Shown: positions 14,105 to 21,387 of the stretch, one piece after another
How the letters are laid out: the number at the start of each line of letters is the position of its first letter
Numbering within the stretch: the stretch's first letter is position 1
Origin: Lachnospiraceae bacterium UBA3287
GTDB lineage: Bacteria > Bacillota > Clostridia > Lachnospirales > Lachnospiraceae
Direction: 5' to 3'
NCBI GenBank assembly: GCA_002362155.1
Contig: DETN01000047.1
Span: forward strand, 1-23,334
DNA length: 23,334 nucleotides
Translations under genes and position numbers: made by a program
Notes under the pieces: model-generated
The model's input: only the letters and a program-made list of their open reading frames with translations
Databases searched by the model: none
Told to the model about the DNA's origin: nothing

Positions 14105-15007
14105 ATGGCAAAGAAACAGAATGCGGCATCCGGCTTTTCCGAAAGGACCAGCGACATCATCCTGGTGGCCATCACCCTGATCGTCGTGCTCCTGGTGGCA
14201 TATCCTCTGTACTATGTCCTGGTGGCGTCCTTCTCCAACCCCTATGATGTCTACGCCGGCAAGACCTTCCTCCTGCCCAGCCAGTTCACCCTGGACGGCT
14301 ACAAGGCGGTCTTCGCGGATTCCAACATTTTTACCGGTTACATCAACTCCATCAAGTATACCGTCATCGGCACCCTCTTTTCCGTGACCATGCTTTACAT
14401 CACGGCCTATCCCCTGTCCAGAAAAGAGCTGCCCGGCCGTAAGTTCTTCAGCCTTTTCTTCCTGCTGACCATGTATTTCGGCGGCGGTCTGATCCCCACC
14501 TACCTGGTCGTCAAGAATACAGGCCTGATCAACAACATGTGGGCCCTTTTCCTCCCCGGAGGCGTTGCCGTAGGCAACATGATCATTGTCAGGAACTATT
14601 TCCAGAACTCCATTCCCCAGGAGCTGGTGGAGGCTTCCGAGATCGACGGCTGTTCCAAGCTGCAGACCTTCTGGAACGTCATCATTCCTCTGTCCACTCC
14701 CATTATGGCCGTCATGGTGGTCTTCTCCATGGTCGCCTACTGGAATGACTGGTTCACGGCCCTGATCTATCTGACCGGCGCCGAAAAGGCTCCCCTTCCC
14801 CTGGTACTGAGGAACGTACTGATCAAGTCCAGTGCTTCCGCTGCCCAGGCCAGCACCATCTCCGGCGGTTATGCCGAACTGAACAAGATCACCGAGATGA
14901 TCAAGTTCTCCTCCATTATCGTCGCAGCCGCACCCATGCTGATCATCTATCCCTTCGTTCAGAAGTACTTCGAAAAGGGAATGATGGCAGGTGCAGTCAA
15001 AGGTTAA
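14105..15007 (+). CDS. Sugar ABC transporter permease, YtcP/LplC type (CUT1)
   Basis: The 300-residue protein has hydrophobic segments near 17-42, 83-104, 115-137, 142-163, 194-222 and 262-283. Its EAA loop EASEIDGCSKLQTFWNVIIP spans 176-195. PLYYVLVASFSNP after TM1 and the C-terminal YPFVQKYFEKGMMAGAVKG are hallmarks of the MalG/YtcP half of CUT1 importers. It begins 11 nt after the first permease stop, with AAGGAGG at 14092-14098 overlapping that stop. The two permeases form the channel for the sugar delivered by the next gene's product. Confidence 0.94.
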   Translation: MAKKQNAASGFSERTSDIILVAITLIVVLLVAYPLYYVLVASFSNPYDVYAGKTFLLPSQFTLDGYKAVFADSNIFTGYINSIKYTVIGTLFSVTMLYITAYPLSRKELPGRKFFSLFFLLTMYFGGGLIPTYLVVKNTGLINNMWALFLPGGVAVGNMIIVRNYFQNSIPQELVEASEIDGCSKLQTFWNVIIPLSTPIMAVMVVFSMVAYWNDWFTALIYLTGAEKAPLPLVLRNVLIKSSASAAQASTISGGYAELNKITEMIKFSSIIVAAAPMLIIYPFVQKYFEKGMMAGAVKG

Positions 15008-15051
15008 GTGCAGACACAGTGTCTGACATTTATAAAAGAAAGGAGAAAAGT

Positions 15052-16716
15052 ATGAAAAAGATCAAAAAACTGACAGCTCTGTCACTCACTGCTGTCATGG
15101 CAGCTTCTCTGGCAGCCTGCGGCGGAGGCGGCGGATCCTCTCAGAGCGCTGAGGAAGCCATCTCCAACACCAGCCAGACCGAGTTCGAGATCATGGGCGG
15201 ACAGTCTGCCCTGTCTCCGGGCTACGCCGACAACGAGGTCCTCAATGCCCTGCAGGAGGAGACCGGCATCAAGATCACATGGAACACCATGAGCGATTCC
15301 CTGGCCGAGCAGGTCAACATCCATATCGCCGGCGGAGAGCTTCCCGATGCTTTCCAGGGCGTGGGCTTTTCCAACTATGATCTGGCCAACTACGGCGCAG
15401 ACGGCACTTTCATCGACCTGACTCCCTACATCAACGAAGACGTGATGCCCAACCTGACAAAGATCCTGGACGAGCATCCCGGCATCCGGGCAGCCATCAC
15501 CATGGACGACGGCTGTATCTACGGCCTTCCTTCCGCTGAGCAGATGGGCACCGCAGGTATCGGCAGGGAAGAGGATTACTCCATCTTTACCATTCCTCAG
15601 TTCTCCATGATCAACAAGGCATGGCTGGACGACCTGGGCCTGGAAGTTCCCACCACCCTGGATGAACTGGAAGTCTGCCTGCAGGCTTTCAAGGACAACG
15701 ACATGTCCGCCAGGTACTACGGCAACGATCCCGGCAGCACCATTCCCATGTCCACAGGCTTTGACCAGTGGTGCTGGGGCCAGAACATCTTCTATGCAGG
15801 CTTCGGCTTCACCAACTGGATCAACGATGTCTGCAACGACCTGGTTCTGCAGAAGGACGGAAAAGTCAACTTCGTATGCGATGACGACGGCTACCGTGCA
15901 GCCATGGACTACTTCCACAACTGGTATGCAAAGGGCCTCATGGACATCGAGACCTTCTCTCAGGACGACACACAGCTCATGTCTAAGTGCCAGCAGGGTT
16001 ATGTGGGTGTTTCTACATGGTGGTACATCGAAGAGCTCATGGGCGACTATGCCAAGGATTATGTATTCCTTCCCGTTCTGGAAGGCCCCGACGGAACCAA
16101 GAATGTCACCGTCCGTACAGGCGGCGGCACCAGCTCCGGCCAGCTCTCCATCACCGAAGCATGCGAAAGCCCTTCCAACCTTCTGAGATTCTACGACAAG
16201 TGGTATGACGGCGAGACCGTTATGCAGCTCCAGTACGGCCCTATCGGCGTATTCTTCACCGGCCAGGACGAGAACGGCGTATGGAACTCCATTACCGAAG
16301 AGGAGGCCCAGGCCCAGTTCGGCAAGGGCGCAGGCGAGCTGAAGTCCACCTACGAAGTAGCCGGTCCCAAGCTGATCCTGTCCCATTACTACAACGACAC
16401 CTTCAAGATGGAAGACAGAGCCGTGGAGAGACTGACAGACCTCTATGACTACTGGATGCCTCAGGTATCCGATACCACCACCTATCCCATCGACTGCGTC
16501 TTCACAGCGGAAGAGCTGGAGACCATCGACCGTTATAAGACCGACTTCCAGGACACCGTCGCCGAGAACGAAGGCCTCTGGATCAAGAACGGCGGCCCTA
16601 CCGATGAGGAATGGGAAGCTTACAAGCAGAACCTTTCCGCTGCCTGCGGCATGGACGAGCTGCTGACTGTTTATCAGGAAGCCTATGACCGTTATGCCGA
16701 AAGCATGAAAGAATAA
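15052..16716 (+). CDS. Extracellular solute-binding lipoprotein of the sugar ABC transporter
   Basis: The start at 15052 gives 554 residues, with a lipoprotein signal (MKKIKK, hydrophobic core, SLAAC, lipidated Cys23) followed by a Gly/Ser linker. AGGAG at 15041-15045 supports it; an earlier frame start at 15019 would add a charged leader before the signal. The mature protein is the long form of family 1 binding proteins found with LplB/YtcP permeases (about 500-550 residues). It has a TEFEIMGGQSALSP opening strand, WNTMSDSLAEQVNIHIAGGELPD, and many Trp, Tyr and Asp residues suitable for sugar binding. It captures the oligosaccharide outside the membrane. The ligand is inferred from the neighbouring GH32 to be a fructose-containing sugar. 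Confidence 0.92.
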   Translation: MKKIKKLTALSLTAVMAASLAACGGGGGSSQSAEEAISNTSQTEFEIMGGQSALSPGYADNEVLNALQEETGIKITWNTMSDSLAEQVNIHIAGGELPDAFQGVGFSNYDLANYGADGTFIDLTPYINEDVMPNLTKILDEHPGIRAAITMDDGCIYGLPSAEQMGTAGIGREEDYSIFTIPQFSMINKAWLDDLGLEVPTTLDELEVCLQAFKDNDMSARYYGNDPGSTIPMSTGFDQWCWGQNIFYAGFGFTNWINDVCNDLVLQKDGKVNFVCDDDGYRAAMDYFHNWYAKGLMDIETFSQDDTQLMSKCQQGYVGVSTWWYIEELMGDYAKDYVFLPVLEGPDGTKNVTVRTGGGTSSGQLSITEACESPSNLLRFYDKWYDGETVMQLQYGPIGVFFTGQDENGVWNSITEEEAQAQFGKGAGELKSTYEVAGPKLILSHYYNDTFKMEDRAVERLTDLYDYWMPQVSDTTTYPIDCVFTAEELETIDRYKTDFQDTVAENEGLWIKNGGPTDEEWEAYKQNLSAACGMDELLTVYQEAYDRYAESMKE

Positions 16717-16720
16717 GTGC

Positions 16721-16748
16721 TTGACATTCCTGAAAGGTACAGTATAAT
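16721..16748 (+). promoter_or_regulatory. Consensus promoter upstream of GH32
   Basis: TTGACA (16721-16726), a 16-nt spacer and TATAAT (16743-16748) match both consensus boxes perfectly, 4 nt after the binding-protein stop codon. The predicted start near 16755 is only a few bases before the terminator hairpin 16761-16795. Confidence 0.8.
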
Positions 16749-16760
16749 CTGAATCCGACT

Positions 16761-16795
16761 GCCGGAGGTGCGAAAAGCCGTGCCTCCGGCTTTTT
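16761..16795 (+). terminator. Terminator/attenuator between the binding-protein gene and GH32
   Basis: GCCGGAGG (16761-16768) pairs with CCTCCGGC (16783-16790) and is followed by TTTTT. It would end the permease-binding protein transcript and also any transcript from the consensus promoter just upstream. Confidence 0.85.
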
Positions 16796-16840
16796 AAAAC
16801 TGCGATATAGTAAAGGAGCCGATCAAAGGATAAAAAAGCT

Positions 16841-18325
16841 ATGGTAAGCAAGAGACTCAGGCAGGCAAGAGCCTATGAACTGGAAGCAGAGAAACGCATC
16901 AGTCCGGAGGACAGACCGTCCTTCCACCTTTCCCCCAGGTGCGGATGGCTGAACGACCCAAACGGATTTTCCTTTTATAAGGGACAGTACCATCTGTTCT
17001 ATCAGTATTATCCCTACAATTCCCAGTGGGGCCCCATGCACTGGGGACATGCGGTCAGCACGGACCTTCTCCACTGGACGTATCTTCCCTGCGCTCTGGC
17101 GCCCGATTCGGGAGCGGATATAGGCGGGGTCTTCTCGGGAAGCGGCCTGGTCCTTCCCGACGGCAGGCATCTTCTCATGTATACCGGCCTGGACGACGAG
17201 CTCAACAAGCCGGACAGCGATCCTTATCAGGTCCAGTGCCTGGCCGTGGGCGACGGTGAAAACTACGACAAATATATGGGCAACCCTGTCCTGTCCGATA
17301 CGGATACCCCCGAAGGATCCGATCCCCACGACTTCAGGGATCCCAAGATCTGGAGAAGGGAAGACGGGACCTACAGGGCCGTGGCGGTCAGCCGGGCATC
17401 CGACGGGACCGGCCAGGTCCTCCTCTTTGAAAGCCCCGATGCATTCTCATGGAAGTTCAAAAAGGTCTTTCTGAAAAATGACGGGGTCTACGGCCTTATG
17501 TGGGAATGCCCGGATTTCTTTACCCTGGACGGGAAGGGAGTCCTTCTGCTTTCTCCCATGGACATGCTGCCCGAGGGCTTTGAATTCCACAACGGCAACG
17601 GGAATGTCTGCATGATCGGAGAATTCGACGATAAAGAAGAGAGCTTTGCCCCCGAAAGGGCCCAGGCCATTGACTCCGGCATCGACTTTTACGCCTGCCA
17701 GACCATGCTCGCCCCCGACGGCAGGAGGATCATGATCGGCTGGATGCAGAATCCGGACGGCTGCTCCTACAGGGGGGATTACAAGCCCTGGTACGGCCAG
17801 ATGACCATTCCCAGAGAGCTCTTTATAAAGGACGGCAGGCTCTGGCAGAAGCCTGTGAGGGAACTGGAGGCCATCCGGTCCAATCCTGTTTCCTATGAAA
17901 AGATCCCGGTGGAGGGAGAACGCCTCTTAAGCGGCATCGGAGGCCGCAGGATCGACATGACAGTGAAGGTCAGGCCCATGGACCCTGACCATCCCTATCA
18001 CAAGTTCATCCTCCGCTTTGCCATGAACGAGGAATTCTATACCCAGCTGTCCTTCCGCTATAAGGAAAACGTCCTCAAGCTGGACCGTAAATTCTCCGGG
18101 ACCAGAAGAGCCGTCATCAACCAGAGGCGGTGCCTGATCAGACAGAGGAATGACGAACTGAAGCTCAGGGTCATCCTGGACCGCTGCAGCGTAGAGGTCT
18201 TTATCAACGACGGCGAACAGGTCATGACCGCCCTTCTCTATACGGACCAGGAGGCGGACCAGATCATGTTCTATGCGGACGGAAGCGCCGAGATCGACGT
18301 GGAAAAATACGATCTGACCGACTGA
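16841..18325 (+). CDS. GH32 beta-fructosidase (sucrose/fructo-oligosaccharide hydrolase)
   Basis: The 494-residue protein is a full-length GH32 enzyme. WLNDPNG (36-42) holds nucleophile Asp39, FRDPKIW (155-161) the transition-state Asp157, and WECPDFF (211-217) the acid/base Glu212. The C-terminal beta-sandwich runs from about 350 and includes DRCSVEVFINDGEQVMTALLY. There is no signal peptide, so it acts on imported sugar in the cytoplasm, hydrolysing sucrose, sucrose-6-phosphate or short fructans to release fructose. Import by an ABC transporter rather than a PTS favours the unphosphorylated sugar. A ribosome binding site is not strong (AAAGGATAAAAAAG before ATG). It follows the binding-protein gene after a promoter and a hairpin, so its level may be set separately from the transporter. 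Confidence 0.93.
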   Translation: MVSKRLRQARAYELEAEKRISPEDRPSFHLSPRCGWLNDPNGFSFYKGQYHLFYQYYPYNSQWGPMHWGHAVSTDLLHWTYLPCALAPDSGADIGGVFSGSGLVLPDGRHLLMYTGLDDELNKPDSDPYQVQCLAVGDGENYDKYMGNPVLSDTDTPEGSDPHDFRDPKIWRREDGTYRAVAVSRASDGTGQVLLFESPDAFSWKFKKVFLKNDGVYGLMWECPDFFTLDGKGVLLLSPMDMLPEGFEFHNGNGNVCMIGEFDDKEESFAPERAQAIDSGIDFYACQTMLAPDGRRIMIGWMQNPDGCSYRGDYKPWYGQMTIPRELFIKDGRLWQKPVRELEAIRSNPVSYEKIPVEGERLLSGIGGRRIDMTVKVRPMDPDHPYHKFILRFAMNEEFYTQLSFRYKENVLKLDRKFSGTRRAVINQRRCLIRQRNDELKLRVILDRCSVEVFINDGEQVMTALLYTDQEADQIMFYADGSAEIDVEKYDLTD

Positions 18326-18393
18326 AAAAAGACGGAAATGCCCCCGGAGGGCCTGCCTTTTTAAGGCCGGGGCCCTGACCTTGTGAGGCTTTG

Positions 18394-18427
18394 AGAGCCG
18401 GCTCCCTGTGCAGGGAGCCGGCTCTTT
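18394..18427 (+). terminator. Terminator after GH32
   Basis: A 15-bp perfect stem AGAGCCGGCTCCCTG/CAGGGAGCCGGCTCT (18394-18408 with 18411-18425) with a 2-nt loop is followed by a short T-run. The stem is very stable although the T-run is poor. Confidence 0.75.
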
Positions 18428-18480
18428 CCATGCCCGGGGGCGGGACGGAGTAATTAACAGTACAGGGAGAATTGTCATAT

Positions 18481-18509
18481 TTGAGTTTACTCCCTGCTCC
18501 GTTTATAAT
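18481..18509 (+). promoter_or_regulatory. Promoter of the truncated LacI gene
   Basis: TTGAGT (18481-18486), a 17-nt spacer and TATAAT (18504-18509) are a good SigA match. They leave a leader of about 110 nt before the start codon. Confidence 0.7.
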
Positions 18510-18572
18510 AAGGTCATCCGCAGCTGACAGGTTCAGAATTGTTTTATAACCGTAAGGAAGCAGTAAGAAGGC

Positions 18573-18616
18573 ATTTCCCGCCGGGGGAATGTCTGCTTTG
18601 ATTTCCCGCGGGGAAA
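18573..18616. repeat. Two TTTCCCGC-type inverted repeats in the leader of the truncated LacI gene
   Basis: TTTCCCGCCGGGGGAA (18574-18589) and TTTCCCGCGGGGAAA (18602-18616) are similar dyads 28 nt apart. The second runs into the ribosome binding site AAAAGGA (18614-18620). They could be operators for an autoregulator or RNA hairpins hiding the site. Confidence 0.55.
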
Positions 18617-18628
18617 AGGATGGCTTTT

Positions 18629-19153
18629 ATGACTACCATGAAGGAAATTGCGTCTCTTGCCCACGTTTCCAGGGCTACGGTCTCCCGGGTCCTTTCGGGG
18701 TCTCCCCTGGTCAGGGAGTCCACAAGGGAGAGCGTTCTCTACTGGGTGAAGAAAACGGGCTTTCAGCCGGACCGGGCGGCCCAGGGCCTGATCGGAGGCA
18801 GGACGGCCCTGATCGGGCTCCTTCTGCCGGATCTGGAAGGCCCTGGCCTGGCTCTTTTTGCCCAGGCCTTCGAGGAGGAGACTTCCAGAAGGGGCTATGA
18901 CCTGCTGCTTCGCCTGAGCGGGGGAGACAGGGAAAAGGAGATCTCCTTTCCCTCCATGCTGGCCTCCAGGCGGGCGGACGGCTTTGCCGCTGCGGGAACA
19001 TCCCTTACAGGAGAGGACCTTCCGGAGGATGCTCCCCTTGCGGCCCTCCTTGTGGCGGATCCGGACCCCGAAAAGGCCGCCCTGTTTGCCGGGCGCCTCA
19101 TAGGGGCCATCGGAAAGAAGGCAAGGGGGCCAGTCCGCCCGGAAGATCAGTAA
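18629..19153 (+). CDS. Half-length LacI-family regulator
   Basis: The ATG at 18629 is 8 nt after AAAAGGA and gives 174 residues starting MTTMKEIASLAHVSRATVSRVLSGSP, a standard LacI HTH read in two parts (MTTMKEIASLAHVS, RATVSRVLSGSP); ATG 18620 is an alternative. A hinge-like region follows (about 45-60), then only the first part of the sugar-binding domain (IGLLLPDLEGPGLALFAQAFEEE and ADGFAAAGTSL). LacI proteins are usually 330-350 residues, so the second half of the ligand domain is missing. Codon use is normal and I see no downstream remnant in another frame. It may be a decayed gene, a DNA-binding-only repressor, or a subunit that needs a partner. It follows GH32 but has its own promoter. 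Confidence 0.75.
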   Translation: MTTMKEIASLAHVSRATVSRVLSGSPLVRESTRESVLYWVKKTGFQPDRAAQGLIGGRTALIGLLLPDLEGPGLALFAQAFEEETSRRGYDLLLRLSGGDREKEISFPSMLASRRADGFAAAGTSLTGEDLPEDAPLAALLVADPDPEKAALFAGRLIGAIGKKARGPVRPEDQ

Positions 19154-19159
19154 GGGAGC

Positions 19160-19200
19160 AGGAAAAAAGAGAAAAAAAGAGAAGAGAAAGAGAAAAGAAA
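19160..19200 (+). repeat. 41-nt pure purine tract
   Basis: Every base from 19160 to 19200 is A or G. It begins 7 nt after the stop of the truncated LacI gene. Confidence 0.9.
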
Positions 19201-19243
19201 CAGGCCTTTGGGAAAAGCTCTTCATGGAAGGCGGCTTTTTTCG

Positions 19244-19249
19244 TATAAT
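19244..19249 (+). promoter_or_regulatory. Putative -10 box before the CmpB-like gene
   Basis: TATAAT is perfect, but the -35 position 17 nt upstream (TTCATG) is weak. Confidence 0.4.
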
Positions 19250-19317
19250 AGAGGAGAAGCGCCCCGGCAGGGAGAGGAAAGCTCCCCCCCGGAAAGCCCG
19301 GGGCCGGGAGGCGGTCT

Positions 19318-19878
19318 ATGGAAAGCGGAAGGCTCTTTGAGGGACATACATTCGACCCTGTCACAAAGGTCCGGATCCTGATGCTCCTTTTTGTGACGGG
19401 AGGCATCAGCGGCTGGCTCTACGAGATGGGCTTTTACAGGATCAATTTCGGATACTTCGTAAAAAGAGGCCACGGCCTGGGGCCCTGGCTTCCCATCTAC
19501 GCCTTCGGAAGCCTTATGATCCTCTTTGCCGCATCCCGTTTCAGAAAAAGGCCCTGGGCGGTCTTTCTTGTCTGCGCCGGGGCGTCGGGCCTTCTGGAAT
19601 ACCTGACCGGATGGGTCCTCTATACCTTTTTCGGGGGCCTTCGCCTGTGGGACTACAATACGGAGATCTGGAACTGGGGCAACATAGGAGGCTATATCTG
19701 TTTCCGGTCCATCCTGGTCTTTGCCCTGGCGGGACTGGCCCTGGTCTACCTGATCTTTCCCCTGCTCTGCCGCCTGGCGGAGAGAACGGGGAGGACTTTT
19801 TTCGCCTGCCTTTCCACCATTCCCTTCGCGGCCTTTCTGATCGACATGTTCGTGGGATATTTTGTGAAAGGCCTGTGA
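19318..19878 (+). CDS. CmpB-like membrane protein (PF06541, putative ABC transporter type IV family)
   Basis: The 186-residue protein has hydrophobic segments near residues 18-35, 56-76, 80-100, 121-143 and 161-180. GWLYEMGFYRINFGYFVKRG, GPWLPIYAFG and EYLTGWVLYTFFGGLRLWDY with a later GGYICFRS match the pattern of the family (WxxE, NRG.L.GP..PIYG.G, EY.t...LE..F...WWDY, N..G.IC). The biochemical role is unknown; despite the database name it has no clear transporter partner here. GGGAGG at 19305-19310 supports the start. It precedes the RsbV/RsbW-like pair, which has its own promoter. Confidence 0.78.
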   Translation: MESGRLFEGHTFDPVTKVRILMLLFVTGGISGWLYEMGFYRINFGYFVKRGHGLGPWLPIYAFGSLMILFAASRFRKRPWAVFLVCAGASGLLEYLTGWVLYTFFGGLRLWDYNTEIWNWGNIGGYICFRSILVFALAGLALVYLIFPLLCRLAERTGRTFFACLSTIPFAAFLIDMFVGYFVKGL

Positions 19879-19903
19879 AAAAACGATAAAAATGACGGAA
19901 ATA

Positions 19904-19914
19904 TATGATAAAAT
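19904..19914 (+). promoter_or_regulatory. Extended -10 promoter for the partner-switching pair
   Basis: TGATAAAAT (19906-19914) is an extended -10 with one mismatch; no good -35 is seen. A small hairpin CTGCCC/GGGCAG (19934-19948) precedes the ribosome binding site AAAGGAG (19953-19959). Confidence 0.45.
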
Positions 19915-19967
19915 AGAACGAGCGAAGACTGCGCTGCCCGGCGGGCAGATTGAAAGGAGATAAAAAG

Positions 19968-20267
19968 ATGCTGAATATCACAAAATCACTGAACGACGGA
20001 CAGGCCCTGGTCGCCCTGGAAGGCAGACTGGATACCACCACGGCTCCTTCCCTGGAAGGCGAGCTGAAGGCGTTCCTTCCCGGAATCACAGATCTGGTAT
20101 TTGATTTCGAAAAGCTGGAGTACATTTCCTCCGCAGGCCTCAGGATCCTGCTCTCTGCCCAGAAGACCATGAACCGTCAGGGCACCATGAAGCTGATCCA
20201 TGTGGCTCCTGCCATCGGCGAGATCTTCGAGGTCACAGGCTTCTCGGATATCCTGACCATCGAGTAA
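19968..20267 (+). CDS. STAS-domain anti-sigma factor antagonist (RsbV/SpoIIAA-like)
   Basis: The 99-residue protein is a single STAS domain: ALEGRLDTTTAP (16-27), a VFDFEKLEYISSAGLRIL core (44-61) and a C-terminal FEVTGFSDILTIE. Ser55 in SSAGLR aligns with the Ser phosphorylated by the partner kinase in SpoIIAA and RsbV. In the unphosphorylated form such proteins sequester the anti-sigma kinase. The ATG at 19968 follows AAAGGAG by 8 nt; an in-frame TTG at 19950 is less likely. The RsbW-like kinase gene begins 66 nt downstream, so the two form a partner-switching pair. Confidence 0.92.
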   Translation: MLNITKSLNDGQALVALEGRLDTTTAPSLEGELKAFLPGITDLVFDFEKLEYISSAGLRILLSAQKTMNRQGTMKLIHVAPAIGEIFEVTGFSDILTIE

Positions 20268-20333
20268 GACGCTCCTTTTCGTGACTGTTGACGGCCTGCA
20301 CGGAGCGGGCCATGCACCTTATGGAGCGGGGAG

Positions 20334-20744
20334 ATGGAAGCTTTACGGATAAAAGCCCTGACAGACAACCTGGACAGGGTCCTGCAATATGTCGATGCAG
20401 CGCTGGAGATCATGGGCTGCTCCATGAAAAACCAGATCCAGATCGATATGGCTGTGGAAGAGCTGTTCGTGAATATCGCGCACTATGCCTATAAGGGGAC
20501 GGTGGGAGATGCGGTGATTATAGCCGGTCCGGATCCGAAGAGCGGCGTCCTCAGGATCACCTTCAGAGACTGGGGCATTCCTTTTGACCCCCTGGCAAAG
20601 ACAGATCCCGATATTTCCCTTTCCGTCGAAGAGAGGGAGATCGGCGGTCTTGGGATCTTTATGGCCAAAAAGGTCATGGATACCATGGACTACAGGTACG
20701 AAAACGGACAGAACGTCCTGACTATGACAAAGAAAATAGGATAA
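20334..20744 (+). CDS. RsbW-like serine kinase / anti-sigma ATPase
   Basis: The 136-residue protein is a lone GHKL-type ATPase domain of the HATPase_c_2 class. It has the N-box VEELFVNIAHYAY (41-53), the G1 box RDWGIPFDP (78-86) and the G2 box GGLGIFMAKKVMD (104-116). It should phosphorylate the STAS protein encoded just upstream and, in the free state, bind a target, classically a sigma factor. No sigma factor or PP2C phosphatase gene is next to it, so the target is elsewhere or is not a sigma factor. GGAG at 20323-20326 lies 7 nt before the ATG. A strong terminator follows. Confidence 0.9.
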   Translation: MEALRIKALTDNLDRVLQYVDAALEIMGCSMKNQIQIDMAVEELFVNIAHYAYKGTVGDAVIIAGPDPKSGVLRITFRDWGIPFDPLAKTDPDISLSVEEREIGGLGIFMAKKVMDTMDYRYENGQNVLTMTKKIG

Positions 20745-20759
20745 GATGCATCCGGAAGG

Positions 20760-20790
20760 GGCAGGTCTCAAGGGGGACCTGTCTTTTTTT
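20760..20790 (+). terminator. Terminator after the RsbW-like gene
   Basis: An 8-bp stem GGCAGGTC/GACCTGTC (one G-T pair), with an 8-nt loop, is followed by seven T. Confidence 0.92.
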
Positions 20791-20899
20791 GCGCCCGGAA
20801 GGGAAGAAAAAAGGGCGACTTGGCGAATTTTTAAGGATTTTATAGGCATTTTGCAAAAGTTAACTAACTTAGTACATTTTTCCACCTACTTAAATACGG

Positions 20900-20926
20900 T
20901 ATTATGTAAACTACTATAGTAGGAGG
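20900..20926 (+). promoter_or_regulatory. XRE gene promoter and operator-like palindrome
   Basis: TATTAT (20900-20905) is a likely -10 with a weak -35. CTACTATAGTAG (20911-20922) is a perfect 12-bp palindrome that overlaps the ribosome binding site AGGAGG (20921-20926). A CTACTT sequence at 20886-20891 and TTAGTA at 20869-20874 resemble single arms of it. Confidence 0.55.
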
Positions 20927-20934
20927 GAACAGAT

Positions 20935-21255
20935 ATGGTGGAATTCGGCGCAAAGCTAAAGAAACTGAGAACAGAAGAAGGAATGACACAGCAGCAGCTG
21001 GGCGAACTGCTCGGCGTAAGCAAGTCGGTGGTATCCTATTATGAGGTCAATGAGAGGGTCCCGTCTCCGGATACCCTGGTCAAGATCTCCAGGGTCTTCC
21101 ACGTGTCGACGGACTATCTCCTTTCTCTGGAAAACGGCCACACCGTCAATATAGACGGGCTGGACGCCCACGATGAAGAGATCGTCCGCAGGCTGGTATC
21201 GACCATGCGCAGACTCGAGGAAGAATACAAAAAAGAGAAAGACGCAGAAGGATAA
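20935..21255 (+). CDS. XRE-family HTH regulator
   Basis: The 106-residue protein has an N-terminal Cro/C1-type HTH: LKKLRTEEGMTQQQLGELLG (8-27), then VSKSVVSYYEVNERVPSPDTL. A short helical tail rich in Glu, Arg and Lys (80-106) may dimerise the protein. Domain length and layout are those of small phage-like or housekeeping repressors. The perfect palindrome over its own ribosome binding site suggests it represses itself. No target operon is evident nearby and no prophage gene accompanies it. A terminator follows 33 nt after the stop codon. Confidence 0.92.
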   Translation: MVEFGAKLKKLRTEEGMTQQQLGELLGVSKSVVSYYEVNERVPSPDTLVKISRVFHVSTDYLLSLENGHTVNIDGLDAHDEEIVRRLVSTMRRLEEEYKKEKDAEG

Positions 21256-21288
21256 CACCAGCTTTCTGCACAGGCAGAAACTCTCAGA

Positions 21289-21329
21289 CAGATGCGGCCC
21301 GCAGGAATCGGCGGGCCGTATCTGTTTTT
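21289..21329 (+). terminator. Terminator after the XRE gene
   Basis: A 14-bp stem with one G-T pair (21289-21302 with 21311-21324) and an 8-nt loop is followed by TTTTT (21325-21329). Confidence 0.92.
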
Positions 21330-21387
21330 GTATATACACTGTAAGCAGGCAGGGAAGAGGCATGAAGGGGGCGGCTTGGGAGATCCT

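Larger units (their letters stand above)
18326..18628. other. 303-nt intergenic region between GH32 and the truncated LacI gene
   Basis: It contains the GH32 terminator, the SigA promoter at 18481-18509 and the two TTTCCCGC dyads. No small gene or RNA family was recognised. Confidence 0.75.

Noticed and set aside
16749..16840. A LicT/SacY-type antiterminator target before GH32
   Set aside because: The hairpin region does not contain the expected conserved antiterminator sequence overlapping the 5' arm, and no antiterminator gene is nearby.
15082..16851. 589-codon open frame on the minus strand
   Set aside because: It is fully antisense to the solute-binding lipoprotein gene, whose signal peptide, ribosome binding site and family features are clear.
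19154..19317. Frameshifted remainder of the truncated LacI gene
   Set aside because: The sequence after the stop is a purine tract and a promoter region; no LacI C-terminal motifs are seen in any frame.
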